Shown here piece after piece: positions 46,560 through 56,828 of a DNA stretch of 64,000 nt. The DNA is from Perognathus longimembris pacificus. Taxonomy: Eukaryota; Chordata; Mammalia; Rodentia; Heteromyidae. Below the pieces are notes generated by a model that saw nothing but the letters and a program-made list of their open reading frames with translations, made no database searches and was not told the origin of the DNA. The position numbers and the translations under genes are program-made. The DNA lies in NCBI RefSeq assembly GCF_023159225.1, contig NC_063188.1, positions 31,679,626-31,743,625 on the forward strand, written 5' to 3'. Within the stretch, counting starts at the first letter, position 1; the number at the start of each line of letters is the position of its first letter.

Positions 46560-47100
46560 TATACATGTATACTTAAGCTTAAAAGTAAAAAAGTAAATAT
46601 CCAGGTCCCAGAAATATTTTAAATGGTATTAACTAAATGACAAATTCCAGTAGCAAAGTAACAATGCATATTTATGAGATTCTGGACTATGCCATATATA
46701 TGTTCCTTTTGAGAATCATCTGTTAACAGGTTACTGAGTCTCTTAGATATTGAATACTTAGCTATCAAGTGATGGTTTATCCAAAACAGGTTACTATGAG
46801 CTATGTTCTGCCACACTTAGGGAGTATTCATTCAGGAAGGCCCAGCAGTAGTCCATCATGAGCTAGAAGTCATACTCCATGTTTAAGATAAAACAAGGTA
46901 GAAAACACCAGTAGCTGCATGAGCAGGTAAACTAGAGTCCTACTCCCCACCTCCCTATGTCTGCTACTAGAGCCACATTAACAAACCTCCATCTTCTGTC
47001 TGTAGTTGCATGGGCCATAGTTATTGGCATGGTTATTGGTCCTAAACAATGAATACCTCACAATATATAGAAAATATCTATACTTTCAAGAACATAAAAG
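46560..47100. other. unassigned sequence
   Basis: No repeat or gene recognised. Confidence 0.4.
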
Positions 47101-47110
47101 AATACCCTCC

Positions 47111-47302
47111 TGGGCTGGGAATGTGGCTTAGTGGTAGAGGGCTTGCCTTGCATGCATGAAGCCCTGAGTTCAATTACTCAGTACCTCATACACAGAAAGG
47201 CCAGCAGTGGCACTTTGGTCCATGTGGTAGAGTGCTAGCCTTGAGGAAAAGAAGCTCAGGGACAGTATGCAGGCCCTGAGTTCAAGCCCCAGGACTGGAA
47301 AA
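47111..47302 (+). mobile_element. IDL-Geo dimeric SINE, older subfamily
   Basis: Left monomer 'gggctgggaatgtggcttag', box B changed to GAGTTCAATTAC; Geo half with 'ggtccatgtggtagagtgct'. Ten-bp duplication AATACCCTCC at 47101-47110 and 47303-47312. Lacks the GAGCGGGAAG marker of the young copies. Confidence 0.92.
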
Positions 47303-47329
47303 AATACCCTCCCCAAAATTGAGACAAAT

Positions 47330-47816
47330 AATGTGATATCTATCAACACTCATCCTTAAATGTGAATCAGGGCCCACAAACCCCAATAGTATTATTTTGG
47401 TACAATTTGGCAAACTGATTCTAACATTTGTATAGAAAAACAAAAGTCCAGAAATAGTCAAGAAAAGTCTATAATAATGAACAAGAACTTATCTGCCAAA
47501 TAACATGAATTTTTATAAAACCATAACAATTTAAACCATGTACCATTGGCACATAAATAGTCAAACTAAGCAGTAGGATAGAAAGCAAAGCCCAATACTA
47601 GGTCCATGTGTATAAAGGAATTGCATGTATAACATAGTAGCTTTCCAAATCATTAGGGAAAGGATAGGCCTGTTAGTAAATGGGATTGGCACAGGTAGAT
47701 TTACATAAGACAAAAATACTCCTATCTTTTGCCATACAGAAAAGTAAATTCTATCTATATTAAAAACCAAAATATAAACAAATGAAATTTAAAATTATTT
47801 AAAAGAAACACACAGA
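47330..47816 (+). mobile_element. ancient L1M ORF2 fragment
   Basis: 'aaactgattctaacatttgt', 'atagaaaaacaaaagtccag' and 'aatagtcaagaaaagtctat' are the plus-strand reading of L1 ORF2 downstream of the reverse transcriptase. Decayed, many stops. Confidence 0.6.
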
Positions 47817-47818
47817 TG

Positions 47819-48018
47819 GGGCCTGGGAATATGGCCTAGTGGTAGAGTGCTTGCCTCACATACATAAAGACCTGGGTTCGATTCCTCAGTACCACGTATA
47901 TAGAAAAAAACAGAAATAGTGCTGTGGCTCAAGTGGTAGAGTACAGCCTTGAGCAAAATGAAGAGAGAGACAGTGCTCAAACCCTGAATTCAAGCCCCAG
48001 GACTGGCAAACAAACAAG
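47819..48018 (+). mobile_element. IDL-Geo dimeric SINE, older
   Basis: 'ggaatatggcctagtggtag', perfect box B GGTTCGATTCC, Geo half 'gctgtggctcaagtggtaga' with a 2-bp loss after it, end 'caagccccaggactggcaaa' and CAAA-repeat tail. No clear target-site duplication. Confidence 0.92.
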
Positions 48019-48024
48019 CAAACA

Positions 48025-48146
48025 ATTTCATGGACTGTCCTTCCTTACTTCCTGACTTTGTCCTTCCTGACTTTTTGAACTATGATCCTCAGCCCTCACC
48101 CTCTTGAGTAGCTAGGATTACAGGCGTGAACCAACAGTACCTGGAT
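48025..48146 (-). mobile_element. 7SL-derived SINE head fragment
   Basis: 'aactatgatcctcagccctc' and 'tagctaggattacaggcgtg' are the reverse complement of the 7SL-derived head. The Geo half is missing; CTT-rich duplicate 'tgactttgtccttcc' sits where the linker would be. Confidence 0.65.
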
Positions 48147-48169
48147 TTCTTTTTTCTTTTTGACTAATA

Positions 48170-48965
48170 GCTGTTGTTACTAGAGTTACATAATATCTCC
48201 TTGTGGTTCTAATTTGATTTTCCTTATGTTGGGCATTGCTATATCTTCTTTTGAGAAATATCTATGCAAATCTTTTATTTCTCCCTCTGGATTGTCTTCA
48301 CTCTCTTCATTGGTTGGTTGATCCACTGGAGCTTTTTGTTTTGGTACAATCTCTTTTACCTGTTTTTATTTTCATTGCCTGTGCTTTTGTGGTCATATTT
48401 TTTTTAATCTTTTCCAATACTGATATAAATGGAGACTCCTCTTGAATGTCCTTCTAGTAGTTTTATATTTCAGGTCTTACATTTAAGCCTTGTATTCATT
48501 TGACTTTATTTTTGTGTATTGTGGGCCATAAAGCCCCAGCTTCATTGTTCTGCATGTAGATATCCAGCTTTTGTAATGATATTTATTGAGGAGATTGTCC
48601 TTTCCCCATGTGTGTTCTTGGCATCTTTTTCAAAAATCAATTCACCGTAAAGTTGTGGTTTTGTTTCTGGCTCTCTACCCTGTCCATTGCTTGATGGGTC
48701 TATTTTTAAGATGTGGAGGAATCTTAAATGCATATTACTAAGTGAAAGGAAATAATCTGAAAAGACTGTAGACTGTCTAATTCTAATTGCAAATCGTCTA
48801 GAAAGGACCAAACTATGGAGACGGTGATCATCAGGGGTTGGAGTAGGGAAACTGAAGAAATATGAAAAAGTGGAGCCCAGAGTATGTTTAATGTTTTAGT
48901 GTTTTACTATAATGGTGTGTATATGTCATTATATATTTGCCAGAGCCCTTAGAAAGTACAACATC
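48170..48965. mobile_element. two ancient L1M fragments in opposite orientation
   Basis: 48170-48700 is antisense ORF2 ('ttctccctctggattgtctt', 'attgaggagattgtcctttc'). 48704-48965 is sense ORF2 end and 3' UTR ('catattactaagtgaaagga', 'gtgatcatcaggggttggag'). The switch near 48702 may be an old inversion or two independent fragments. Confidence 0.58.
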
Positions 48966-48969
48966 AAGC

Positions 48970-49200
48970 CTGGCACCAGTGGCTCATGGCTATAATTCTA
49001 GTTTCTCAGGAAACTGAGATCTAAGGATTGTGGTTCAAATCCAGCACAGAAAGGAAAGCCTGTGAGACACTTATCTCTAATTAACTACCAAAAAGCCAGA
49101 AACAGACCTGTGCTTCAAAGTAGTAAAGCACTAATCTTGAGCACAAAAGTTTAAAGACAGCACCCAGGCCCTGAGTTCAAGCCCAAGGACTGACACAAAA
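48970..49200 (+). mobile_element. 7SL/B1-like + Geo composite SINE
   Basis: Complete order: 'ggcaccagtggctcatggct', 'aactgagatctaaggattgt', linker 'cacttatctctaattaacta', Geo part 'gtgcttcaaagtagtaaagc' and 'gagttcaagcccaaggactg', A-rich tail. Confidence 0.87.
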
Positions 49201-49204
49201 AATA

Positions 49205-49368
49205 CAGTATAAAAAAAGTACAACTGGGGGGGGGGCATTAGGGAGGAGGGAAGGTGGAAGGAAAATGAGGGAGGAGGTAACAAGTTTGACAAGAAATGTA
49301 CTCACTACTTTACCTGTGTAACTGTAACCCTCTCTACATCACCTTGACAATAAAATTTTTTTTAAGTC
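49205..49368 (+). mobile_element. L1 3'-UTR stub
   Basis: A G-rich block (nine or more G at 49208), 'gggaggaggtaacaagtttg', 'acctgtgtaactgtaaccct' and 'atcaccttgacaataaaatt'. This is the last 160 bp of the young-type L1 in plus orientation, with AATAAA near its end. Confidence 0.8.
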
Positions 49369-49609
49369 AACCTTAGGTAAACTAGAAATTTGAGTGATAA
49401 TTATACTTAAGTGTAGTTACATTCTGGCATACCTGGAGATGTAGCAAGAGAAGCTGTGCATACTTGAGGATAAAGAGCTGTTAATGTGAATTCTGATTTT
49501 TTTCCTGATCAATTTTGCTATGAACCTAAAACTGCTCAAAATGAAGTCATTGTTGGCATTTTAAAAATACAAGCAAAATATATACAGACTATGAAGTCAT
49601 ATAGGCCAA

Positions 49610-49738
49610 GAATTGTAGCTTTGATTAATTCTAGGTATCTAACCTTGGATACTTTGCTTAACTTATTTGATCCTCAGTTTTATTATTTTGTAAGTGTGTT
49701 CTTCTCATGGTATTGCAGTGAGAAATAAATAAGATACT
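49610..49738 (+). repeat. MIR-like element
   Basis: 'taaccttggatactttgctt' and 'gatcctcagttttattattt' correspond to the MIR core region; 'gagaaataaataagatacta' to its tail. Confidence 0.5.
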
Positions 49739-49745
49739 ATCAAGG

Positions 49746-49862
49746 TAGGCATGATGGCATGTGTATGTAATCCCAACATTTGCGAGATAAAAGCAGGAGG
49801 ATTTTGAATTCTAGCCCAGCCTTAGCTGCATAGTGAGCCCTTGTTTCAAAAAATAAATCACA
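49746..49862 (+). mobile_element. B1-like (7SL-derived) SINE monomer
   Basis: 'ggcatgatggcatgtgtatg', 'taatcccaacatttgcgaga', 'agcaggaggattttgaattc' and 'catagtgagcccttgtttca' match B1 from its start to the A tail (AAAAAATAAATC). Solitary, without Geo. Confidence 0.78.
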
Positions 49863-49951
49863 CACACAAAAAAACGTTAAAGATAGTATCAACACAGTGT
49901 AAAACATAATGCAATCATATTGTCATGATGGTCAAAGATTCATGGAGGCTG

Positions 49952-50162
49952 GTTTCTGGTGATTCATGCCTGTAATTCTAGCTGCTCAGGAAGCTGAGAT
50001 CTCAGGATGACACTTTACAGCCAGCTGAGTCAAACAAATCCAAGAGGTGTTTATCTCCAGTTAACCAGAAAAAAGACTGGAAGTTGAGGTGTGGCTGGAG
50101 GGGTAGAGCACTAGCCTTAAGCAAAATTGCTAAGGGAGAGTACAACAAGCCCTGGCATCAGC
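49952..50162 (+). mobile_element. 7SL/B1-like + Geo composite SINE
   Basis: 'gattcatgcctgtaattcta', 'aagctgagatctcaggatga', linker 'gtttatctccagttaaccag' and Geo 'ggtagagcactagccttaag'. The Geo end is degenerate. Confidence 0.82.
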
Positions 50163-50164
50163 AT

Positions 50165-50600
50165 ACAATTTTGTGTCAAGCATACTGTTAGGCCTGCAGG
50201 AAAAAAGATTAACAGGTGCCCACGACAAAGAAGCATAAAGTTTAATGGGCAAATAAATATAAAACATAAATTTTTAATATGAAAGTCTAATAGACAAACA
50301 AGTATGAAAAATCTGTATTTGTCATATGATAAAATTTGAGGATAGATACTCCCCCATACATATATGTATACACACATGTATATGTTATATGCATAAATAG
50401 GGAATCATTTATTATAGATGATGCCATGGTAGATTTCACAGAGAAAGCAGTATTACTTCTTGATGCTGAAAGACGAACAGTTCATTTCGAGGCAGAGAAG
50501 ACATCATATTATACTGAAGGAAAGCGTGAGTTAATACATGGAGGAAGAACTCAGCCATGTATGGTGACAATGATTTTTACACATGCTAAATAATGAAGCA
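50165..50600. repeat. ancient mammalian interspersed repeat, family not named
   Basis: 'aaagtttaatgggcaaataa' and 'atttcacagagaaagcagta' to 'aagacgaacagttcatttcg' follow the same repeat as at 9.06, 20.3 and 28.15 kb. The 85-codon frame at 50336-50593 lies in it and is not accepted as a gene. Confidence 0.4.
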
Positions 50601-50680
50601 ACTAATGTAGACTAACAAAGTGGAAATAGTGAACTAGATTTGGAAACTATTGATTTAATGATCTGATGGAACATCTTTTT

Positions 50681-51876
50681 GCTTTGTTTTATTTTCATTT
50701 GTTTATTGTTAAAGTGATGTCCAGAGGGTTACAGTTCCATATGTAAGACAGTGAGTACATTTCTTATGCAACTTGTTACCTCCTCCCTCATTTTTCCCTC
50801 ACCTCCCCCCTCCCCATTTCCCTCCTCCCATGAGTTATACAGTTGGTTTACACCATATAGTTTTCTAAGTATTGCTGTTGCATTGGTTTGTCTTTTTATC
50901 TTTTGTCTCTCAATTTTGGCATTTCCCTAGTTTCAATAGATTTATATACAATAACCAGGTACTAAAATCAGTTACAGTAGTATAAGGGGTAAAACCATGG
51001 GGAAGAAAGACAAAAGAAAAAGGCATAATTTCAAATGGCTTGTTGAAAATAACAACAACAATGATAAACCACTATTTCCATGACTTAGAGTTCATTTCAC
51101 TTAGCATCATCTATGTGTCCATATGGACATAGCTATTGAGCTATTGTAATCATCTGCTAGGACTATCCTAGATATATACTAATTATTCCCAATGAGGGTA
51201 ACCATAGAGTCTAGGTTTCTTTGCATCTGGCTCACTTCACTTAGTATGTTTTTTTGTGGGTTTTTTTTTTTCCGAAGTCCTTCCATTTTCTTATGAATGG
51301 GTCAATGTCATTCTTTCTGATAGAGACATAGAATTCCATTGTGTATAAGTACCACATTTTCTTGATCCACTCATCTACTGAAGGGCATCTGGTTTGGTTC
51401 CATACTTTAATGATGACAAATTGCACTGCAATGAACATAGTTGTGCTGGTGGCTTTGGTGTGGTCTTGCTTGTAATCTTTTGGGTGGATGCCCAAAAAAT
51501 GGGGCTGCTGGGTCATAGGGGAGTTCTATGTTTAGCCTTTTGAGGAACCTCCAAACTGCTTTCCAGAGTTGTTGAACAAGATTACACTCCCATCAACAAT
51601 GTAGTAGGGTTCCCTTTTGACCACATCCCCTCCAGCATCTGTTACTATTAGTTTTCTTGATAATGGACATTCTTACTGGGGTGAGGTGGAATCTCAATGT
51701 TGTTTTGATTTGCATTTCTTTTATAGCCAGTGATGTAGAGCACTTCTTCGTGTATGTAGAGCACTTCTTGGCCATTCTCATGTCCTCTTCAGAGAAGTCT
51801 CCTTTTAGGTCTTTAGCCCATTTGTTGAGGGGGAAGTTCATTCTTTGAGGATTTATTTTGGAGGAATTTAATTTTT
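50681..51876 (-). mobile_element. L1, 5'-truncated, about 1.2 kb
   Basis: 3' UTR ('ttgttaaagtgatgtccaga', 'agacagtgagtacatttctt'), then ORF2 end. Flanked by a candidate 10-bp duplication ACATCTTTTT (50671-50680 and 51877-51886). It shares layout with the 54.4-kb copy but is more diverged, so older. Confidence 0.85.
51241..51841 (-). pseudogene. L1 ORF2 C-terminal remnant, broken
   Basis: Two frame pieces: 51593-51841 ([33 protein letters not shown]) and 51241-51516 (HFLGIHPKDYKQDHTKATST, MWYLYTMEFYVS). Between them a disruption occurs near 51517-51592. An insertion duplicates MAKKCST (…KKCSTYTKKCSTSL). No coding function. Confidence 0.85.
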
Positions 51877-52225
51877 ACATCTTTTTTAATATAACAAATC
51901 AATGGGAGCATAGATATGGAGAGATTTGACAGTAATCAGTACGATGAGGGCGAGAATGAGTTTGAGTAATATTTGCATTTCTTCTTAGGGAAACCAGGTA
52001 GATGAGGTAACACACATAGAGGAGGTGCTGCAGAGGGAGTAGGAGGTCATATAGTCCTTTGGATATGTTGATATTTAGATACCACGAAGCACCCAAATGA
52101 AGATGAATACATATGACATTCTAAAATAACATGTCTTTGCTGAGGAAAACAAACCATATACATTGCAGCTAAAGTAACAGAAATGGATGGAATTGTACAA
52201 CGATAGTATGACCATGAGATGCAAC

Positions 52226-52445
52226 TGAATAGATGGGCATAATTATACACATCTGTAATCCTAGCCCCTTTGCAGGCAGAAGAAGGAAGATGAAGATTTC
52301 AAGGTGAACCCAAGTAAATTTAATGAGATCCTATGTCCCAAAACAAAATTCAAACAAAAGTACTGGGGGGAGGGCATGAAGAAAGCAGAGAATTGGCCTA
52401 GTGTGCATGAATCCCTGGCTTCAGTATTCAGCATTTTTACCAAAT
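52226..52445 (+). mobile_element. B1-like head with degenerate tRNA-like tail
   Basis: 'tacacatctgtaatcctagc', 'gcaggcagaagaaggaagat', 'gagatcctatgtcccaaaac', then 'gaattggcctagtgtgcatg' and 'cttcagtattcagcattttt', which read as B1/7SL plus a decayed tRNA-like 3' part. Confidence 0.6.
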
Positions 52446-52449
52446 AGAC

Positions 52450-53430
52450 AGAGAAGAATAATTCAACAAATGATACCAAGTAGGAATTATAGACATATGA
52501 TGAGCACTCAGCGAGAGGAAAGGGATAGGACTATTTCAAGGAGGGAATCACCAACTGTACGAAATGCAGAAGAATGAAAGAGTATGTCAAATAAGGAGTA
52601 ACAAGTATCCATTGAATATTGCATAGTTTTCACTTGCGATGTTCTTGATAGAAAGGACTGTGCAAATATCAAAGTTGAATGCTAAGCAGAGGGCTGGCAG
52701 TCTATGTCTTGTTTTCCATGCATCTGGTGTGGCCCTTTCCATAAGAAGTTTCCAAGTTCACCAATTACTGTGTGCTCCAACAGCTTTGTTTCCCCCTGTG
52801 TCCCTAAGCTGCCCAGACAAGGAAATCACCTGGATACTTGTTGCAACACTTGCAGTCAATTTCAGGAAAGAAAAAAAAAAACTCAGCCTCTCATGGAACT
52901 GACCATACAGGCCTCCCCAGGGTATAGAGGTTTATGTGCTGTGCCTGGACTATGTTAAGAAAATTAAAACTGGATTTGTAACAAAAGGGCCAAAGTGTCA
53001 AATCACTGAAAGCAGAAAATTCCACTTGCAGCACAGATGCCAACTCTCACACTGGTTTATGATGAGGGAAAGTGAGGATTTACAATATGCTTTCCATAAA
53101 TTCAGGACAGCCACTGAACTTGGACCTCATGAGACTAGCTCAGAGGTTCTACCTCATTACCCAAAGGGAGGGTACTTAGTCACAGAACAGCCTTTGTCTT
53201 TAAGAGCAAGAACCATTTCTTGCACCTAGACTTCTTGAGCTTTGTGACTTGAATATTTTCAATATTTATTACAGAACCACACTAAAAAGTAAGTTGGTTC
53301 TTCAGCTGAAGCTCACAAGAGTTATCATCTATTGGCTGCTTATAAACAGTCCTCTCACACCTTTGGAGGTTGGTGAAGCGCAGATAAGCTAGGTTATGCT
53401 GCAGTAGGAAGCAATCTCAAAATGTTAGTG
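52450..53430. other. unassigned sequence
   Basis: No repeat recognised; three overlapping open frames (52639-52902, 52704-52958, 52936-53229) lack known domains. An A10 run at 52870-52880. Confidence 0.4.
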
Positions 53431-53432
53431 GT

Positions 53433-53520
53433 AATCAGGCATGGTAGTACATGCTTATAATCCCAGCTACTCAGGAGGGAGAGTCAGGAGAATTGTGAGT
53501 TGAAAGTCATCTCAAAGGTG
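53433..53520 (+). mobile_element. B1-like SINE fragment
   Basis: 'ggcatggtagtacatgctta', 'taatcccagctactcaggag' and 'agagtcaggagaattgtgag'. Truncated 3'. It lies head-to-head with the minus-strand SINE starting at 53545. Confidence 0.75.
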
Positions 53521-53544
53521 TGTTTGATTGGCTGGTTTTTGTTG

Positions 53545-54003
53545 TTGTTGTTGTTGTTTGGGCAGTACCTGAGTTTGAATTTAAGTCCTCACACTTGTTA
53601 AGCAGATACTCTACCACTAAGTTGAATATCAAACACCAATTTTGCTTGGTACTAGTTGGGGTGGGTTCTTGAGTTCTTCTCAAGTACCACATGGACCAAA
53701 ATCTGCCTATTTGAAGTTTCTTTTCATTGCTGAGATGACAAGCACATAGCACTATGTCTAGCTTCCCTCTGTTGAGATTGATTCATATGGATTTTTATGC
53801 CCATATTTGCCTGATAGCACTATCTTTCCAATCTCAGTCTTCAACATAGTTTAGTATAGCAGGAATGTACCACTGTGTCAAGCTACAAATTAAGATGAGG
53901 TCACATGAACCTTTCTGTTGAGGCTAGACCTGCATCCCAATCCTCCTCTTCTCAGCCTCCTCAAGTATGTAGGATTACAGGCATGAGCCACCAGCATCTA
54001 GCT
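53545..54003 (-). mobile_element. 7SL-dimer + tRNA-tail composite SINE
   Basis: Plus-strand order: (GTT)n, tRNA tail ('cacttgttaagcagatactc'), 'ggtgggttcttgagttcttc', unit 2 ('gctgagatgacaagcacata'), 'gattcatatggatttttatg', then unit 1 ('aggattacaggcatgagcca'). An additional head-like block near 53884-53935 makes it longer than others. Confidence 0.65.
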
Positions 54004-54882
54004 TAAAGGTTTGCTTTTGTAACAAAATTGCTGGGGGCATAGGCCAAACAGTAGAGTATGTTGTCTAGTATATACAAGGCCCTAGTACTGTAAGGAATCT
54101 TATAATAAATATTTTATTTATTAATTTATTAGCACCTGACCAGCATAATTTGGCAGGAGGGCAATAGGAAATCTACTCATAGTGGATCTTATCTGTCTCA
54201 CTCTGAGGCTCTGACTGTAAAAGTTGCATGGGTATTAACAGTCAAAAGTGGAAAAGGGAAAGTGATAACCAGACACTGTTTTCTTCCCACTTCTATTTAG
54301 GTGTAACATACTCCAGTTTTCCTCATCTTTCAGTGGCCCAAGCAAGTCACAAGTCTTAGCCTTATTTATTTTTTATTTGAATTTTTATTGTCAAACTGAT
54401 GTACAGAGAGGATACATTTTCATACGTTAGGCATTGGATACATTTCTTGTACTGTTTGTTACCTCCTCCCTCATTCCCCCCTCCCCTTCCCCTTTCACTT
54501 TCTCCCTAAGAGTTGTTCAGTTGATTTACACTAAACAGTTTTGCAAGTATTGCTTTTGTAGTCGTTTGTCTTTTTATCCTGAGTCTCTCAATTTTGGTAT
54601 TCCCTTTCAGTTTCCTAGTTCTAATACCAGTATACATGGTTTCCAATGTACTCAGATAAGATACAGAGATAGTGCAGGTACAAACCACAGGAAGGGGATC
54701 CAAGAGGATCATCAATAATAGATGCTACGGTTTCACATAGCATGTTGAAAGTAATTACAACAGTAATATAACAGTGGTTTCCATAACATGGAGTTCATTT
54801 CACTTAGCATCATCTTGTGTATTCATAAGGGTATAGCTATTGGGCTCTTGTGATCCTCTGCTTTGACTAGGCTAAACCTGTG

Positions 54883-55468
54883 CTAATTATTCCCTATGAG
54901 GGAGACCATTGAGTCCATGTTTCTTTGGGTCTGGCTCACTTCACTTAGTATAATTTTTTCCAAGTCTTTCCATTTCCTTACTAATGAGGCAATGTCATTC
55001 TTTCTGATAGAGGCATAAAATTCCATTGTGTATATGTACCACATTTTCCTGATCCATTCATGTACTGAGGGGCATCTGGGTTGGTTCCAGATTCTAGCTA
55101 TGACAAATTGTGCTGCGATGAACATTGTTGTGCTGGTGGCTTTATTATGTTCTTGTTTGTGGTCTTTTGGGTAGATGCCCAAACGTGGGGCTGCTGGGTC
55201 ATAGGGGAGCTCTATGTTTAGATTTCTGAGGAATCTCCATACTGCTTGCCAGAGTGGCTGAACCAGTTTACATTCCCACCAACAATGAAGTAGGGTTCCC
55301 TTTTGGCCACATCCCCTCCAACATTTGTTATTGTTAGTTTTCTTGATATAAGACATTCTTACTGGGGTGAGATGGAATCTCAATGTTTTGATTTGCATTT
55401 CTTTTATGGCCAGTGATGTAGAACACTTTTTCATATGTCTCTTGGCCATTCTCATTTCCTCATCAGAG
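54883..55468 (-). pseudogene. L1 ORF2 C-terminal region, open frame
   Basis: 190 codons without a stop: [49 protein letters not shown] and terminal SLIGNN. One codon (a T of IKTTLR) is missing compared with the 34.4-kb copy. Being an isolated C-terminus, it cannot act. Its openness suggests a young insertion. Confidence 0.93.
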
Positions 55469-56509
55469 GCACATGGAACATTCTACAAAATAGATCACAT
55501 CTTAGGGCACAAAGAAAATCTGTACAAATTCAGAAGTATCAAAACCATTCCCTGCATTCTCTCAGACCACAATGGAATAAAATTAGAGCTCAACTCAAAC
55601 AGCCACCACAGAAAATCCTACAATTCAAGGAGACTAAACAACACACTGCTGAACCATCAGTGGGTCATTGAAGAAATTAGAACAGAAATTCAAATGTTTA
55701 TGGAATTCAACCAAGATGAGTACACAAAGTACCAGCTCCTTTGGGACACAGCAAAGGCAGTACTCAGAGGAAAATTTATATCTCTGAGTGCATGCACCAA
55801 CAAACTGGAGAAACAGCAATTCAACAACTTAAAGAAACACCTTAATCTCCTCGAAAGAGAACAACAAGCCAAACCCCAAGTCAATGGACGGAAGCAAATA
55901 ATTTAAACCAAATCAGAATTAAATGCATTAGAAACAAAAAAAATCATCGAAAGAATCAACAAAACAAAGAGTTTGTTCTTTGAAAAAATTAACAAGATAG
56001 ACAGACCCCTAGCAAACCTGACCAAAAAACGAAGGCAGCACACCCAAATAAACAAGATCAAAGATGAAACAGGTAACATCACCACAGAAACAACCAAAAT
56101 TCAGAAAATAATAAGGGAGTATTTTGCAAACTTTTATGCCAGAAAATTCAAGAACCTGCAAGAAATGGGTGATTTCCTAGAAAAAAATTGATATCCCCAA
56201 ACTCAACCATGAAGAATTAAACCTTCTAAACAGACTCATATCCAGCATTGAAATAGAAACGGCAATAAGTGTTCTCCCATCCAAGAAAAGCCCAGATCCA
56301 GACGGATTCACTGCAGAATTCTACAAGGCCATCAATACAGAACTCACACCAATATTTCTCAAATTCTTCAATGAAATTGAAAGAGAAAGTTCACTACTAC
56401 CAGACACATTCTATGAAGCCATTATAACCCTCATTCCAAAATCAGGCAGGGACTCATCACAAAAAGAGAACTATAGACCGATTTCCCTGATGAACATAGA
56501 TGCAAAAAT
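55469..56509 (+). pseudogene. L1 ORF2 central part, inverted
   Basis: It begins in the endonuclease ([13 protein letters not shown]; conserved SDH at CILSDHNGIKLEL), continues through the linker region, and ends in the first reverse transcriptase blocks ([29 protein letters not shown]). A TAA at 55904-55906 and a frameshift in the A-run near 56183 break it. The catalytic YADD region is not included. Confidence 0.93.
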
Positions 56510-56533
56510 TCTTAGCCTTATTTAAAAGGTATA

Positions 56534-56768
56534 TATGCCAGGCACTGGTGGCTCACATCTATAATCCTAGCAACCTAGGAAACTGAGATCTGGTTCATCA
56601 TGCTTCAAAACCAGTCTGAGAAGAAAAGGCCTTGAACATCTTATCTCCAGTTAACCATGAAAAAGTCAGAAGTGGATCAGAAGTCAGAAGTCAAGTGTAA
56701 GAACACCAACCTTGAGCAAAAAAACTCAAGGACAGCACCCAGATCCTGAGTTCAAACTCCAGGACTTT
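56534..56768 (+). mobile_element. 7SL/B1-like + Geo SINE
   Basis: 'ggctcacatctataatccta', 'aactgagatctggttcatca', linker 'ttatctccagttaaccatga', Geo end 'gagttcaaactccaggactt'. A small internal duplication 'cagaagt' occurs near 56670-56695. Its 3' tail is replaced by an alternating pyrimidine-purine repeat. Confidence 0.86.
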
Positions 56769-56786
56769 CACGTGTATGCACGTGCA

Positions 56787-56826
<40 letters not shown>
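56769..56826 (+). repeat. 58-bp alternating pyrimidine-purine tract with (CA)18
   Basis: Every step from 56769 to 56826 alternates pyrimidine and purine: first CACGTGTATGCACGTGCACG, then CG and 18 CA units. Such sequence strongly favours left-handed Z-DNA under negative supercoiling and is a typical hypervariable microsatellite. Confidence 0.97.

Positions 56827-56827
<1 letters not shown>

Positions 56828-56828
<1 letters not shown>

Larger units (their letters stand above)
54369..56509 (-). mobile_element. 5'-inverted (twin-primed) L1
   Basis: Minus-strand 3' part 54369-55468 (tail, 3' UTR, ORF2 C-terminus) is joined to a plus-strand ORF2 piece 55469-56509. A perfect 15-bp duplication TCTTAGCCTTATTTA frames the whole (54354-54368 and 56510-56524). 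The inner end of the inverted piece ('gcaaaaattcttag') shares TTCTTA with the target, as expected for internal priming. Part of ORF2 (reverse transcriptase core) is deleted between the two pieces. Confidence 0.97.

Noticed and set aside
46042..46576. His/Thr-rich frames up to 114 codons
   Set aside because: Produced by the CA-rich tract in three frames.
51899..52250. Possible mitochondrial (NUMT) or gene-like segment left of the 50.7-kb L1
   Set aside because: The translated minus strand resembles no mitochondrial protein I can identify, and no rRNA/tRNA stretch is visible.
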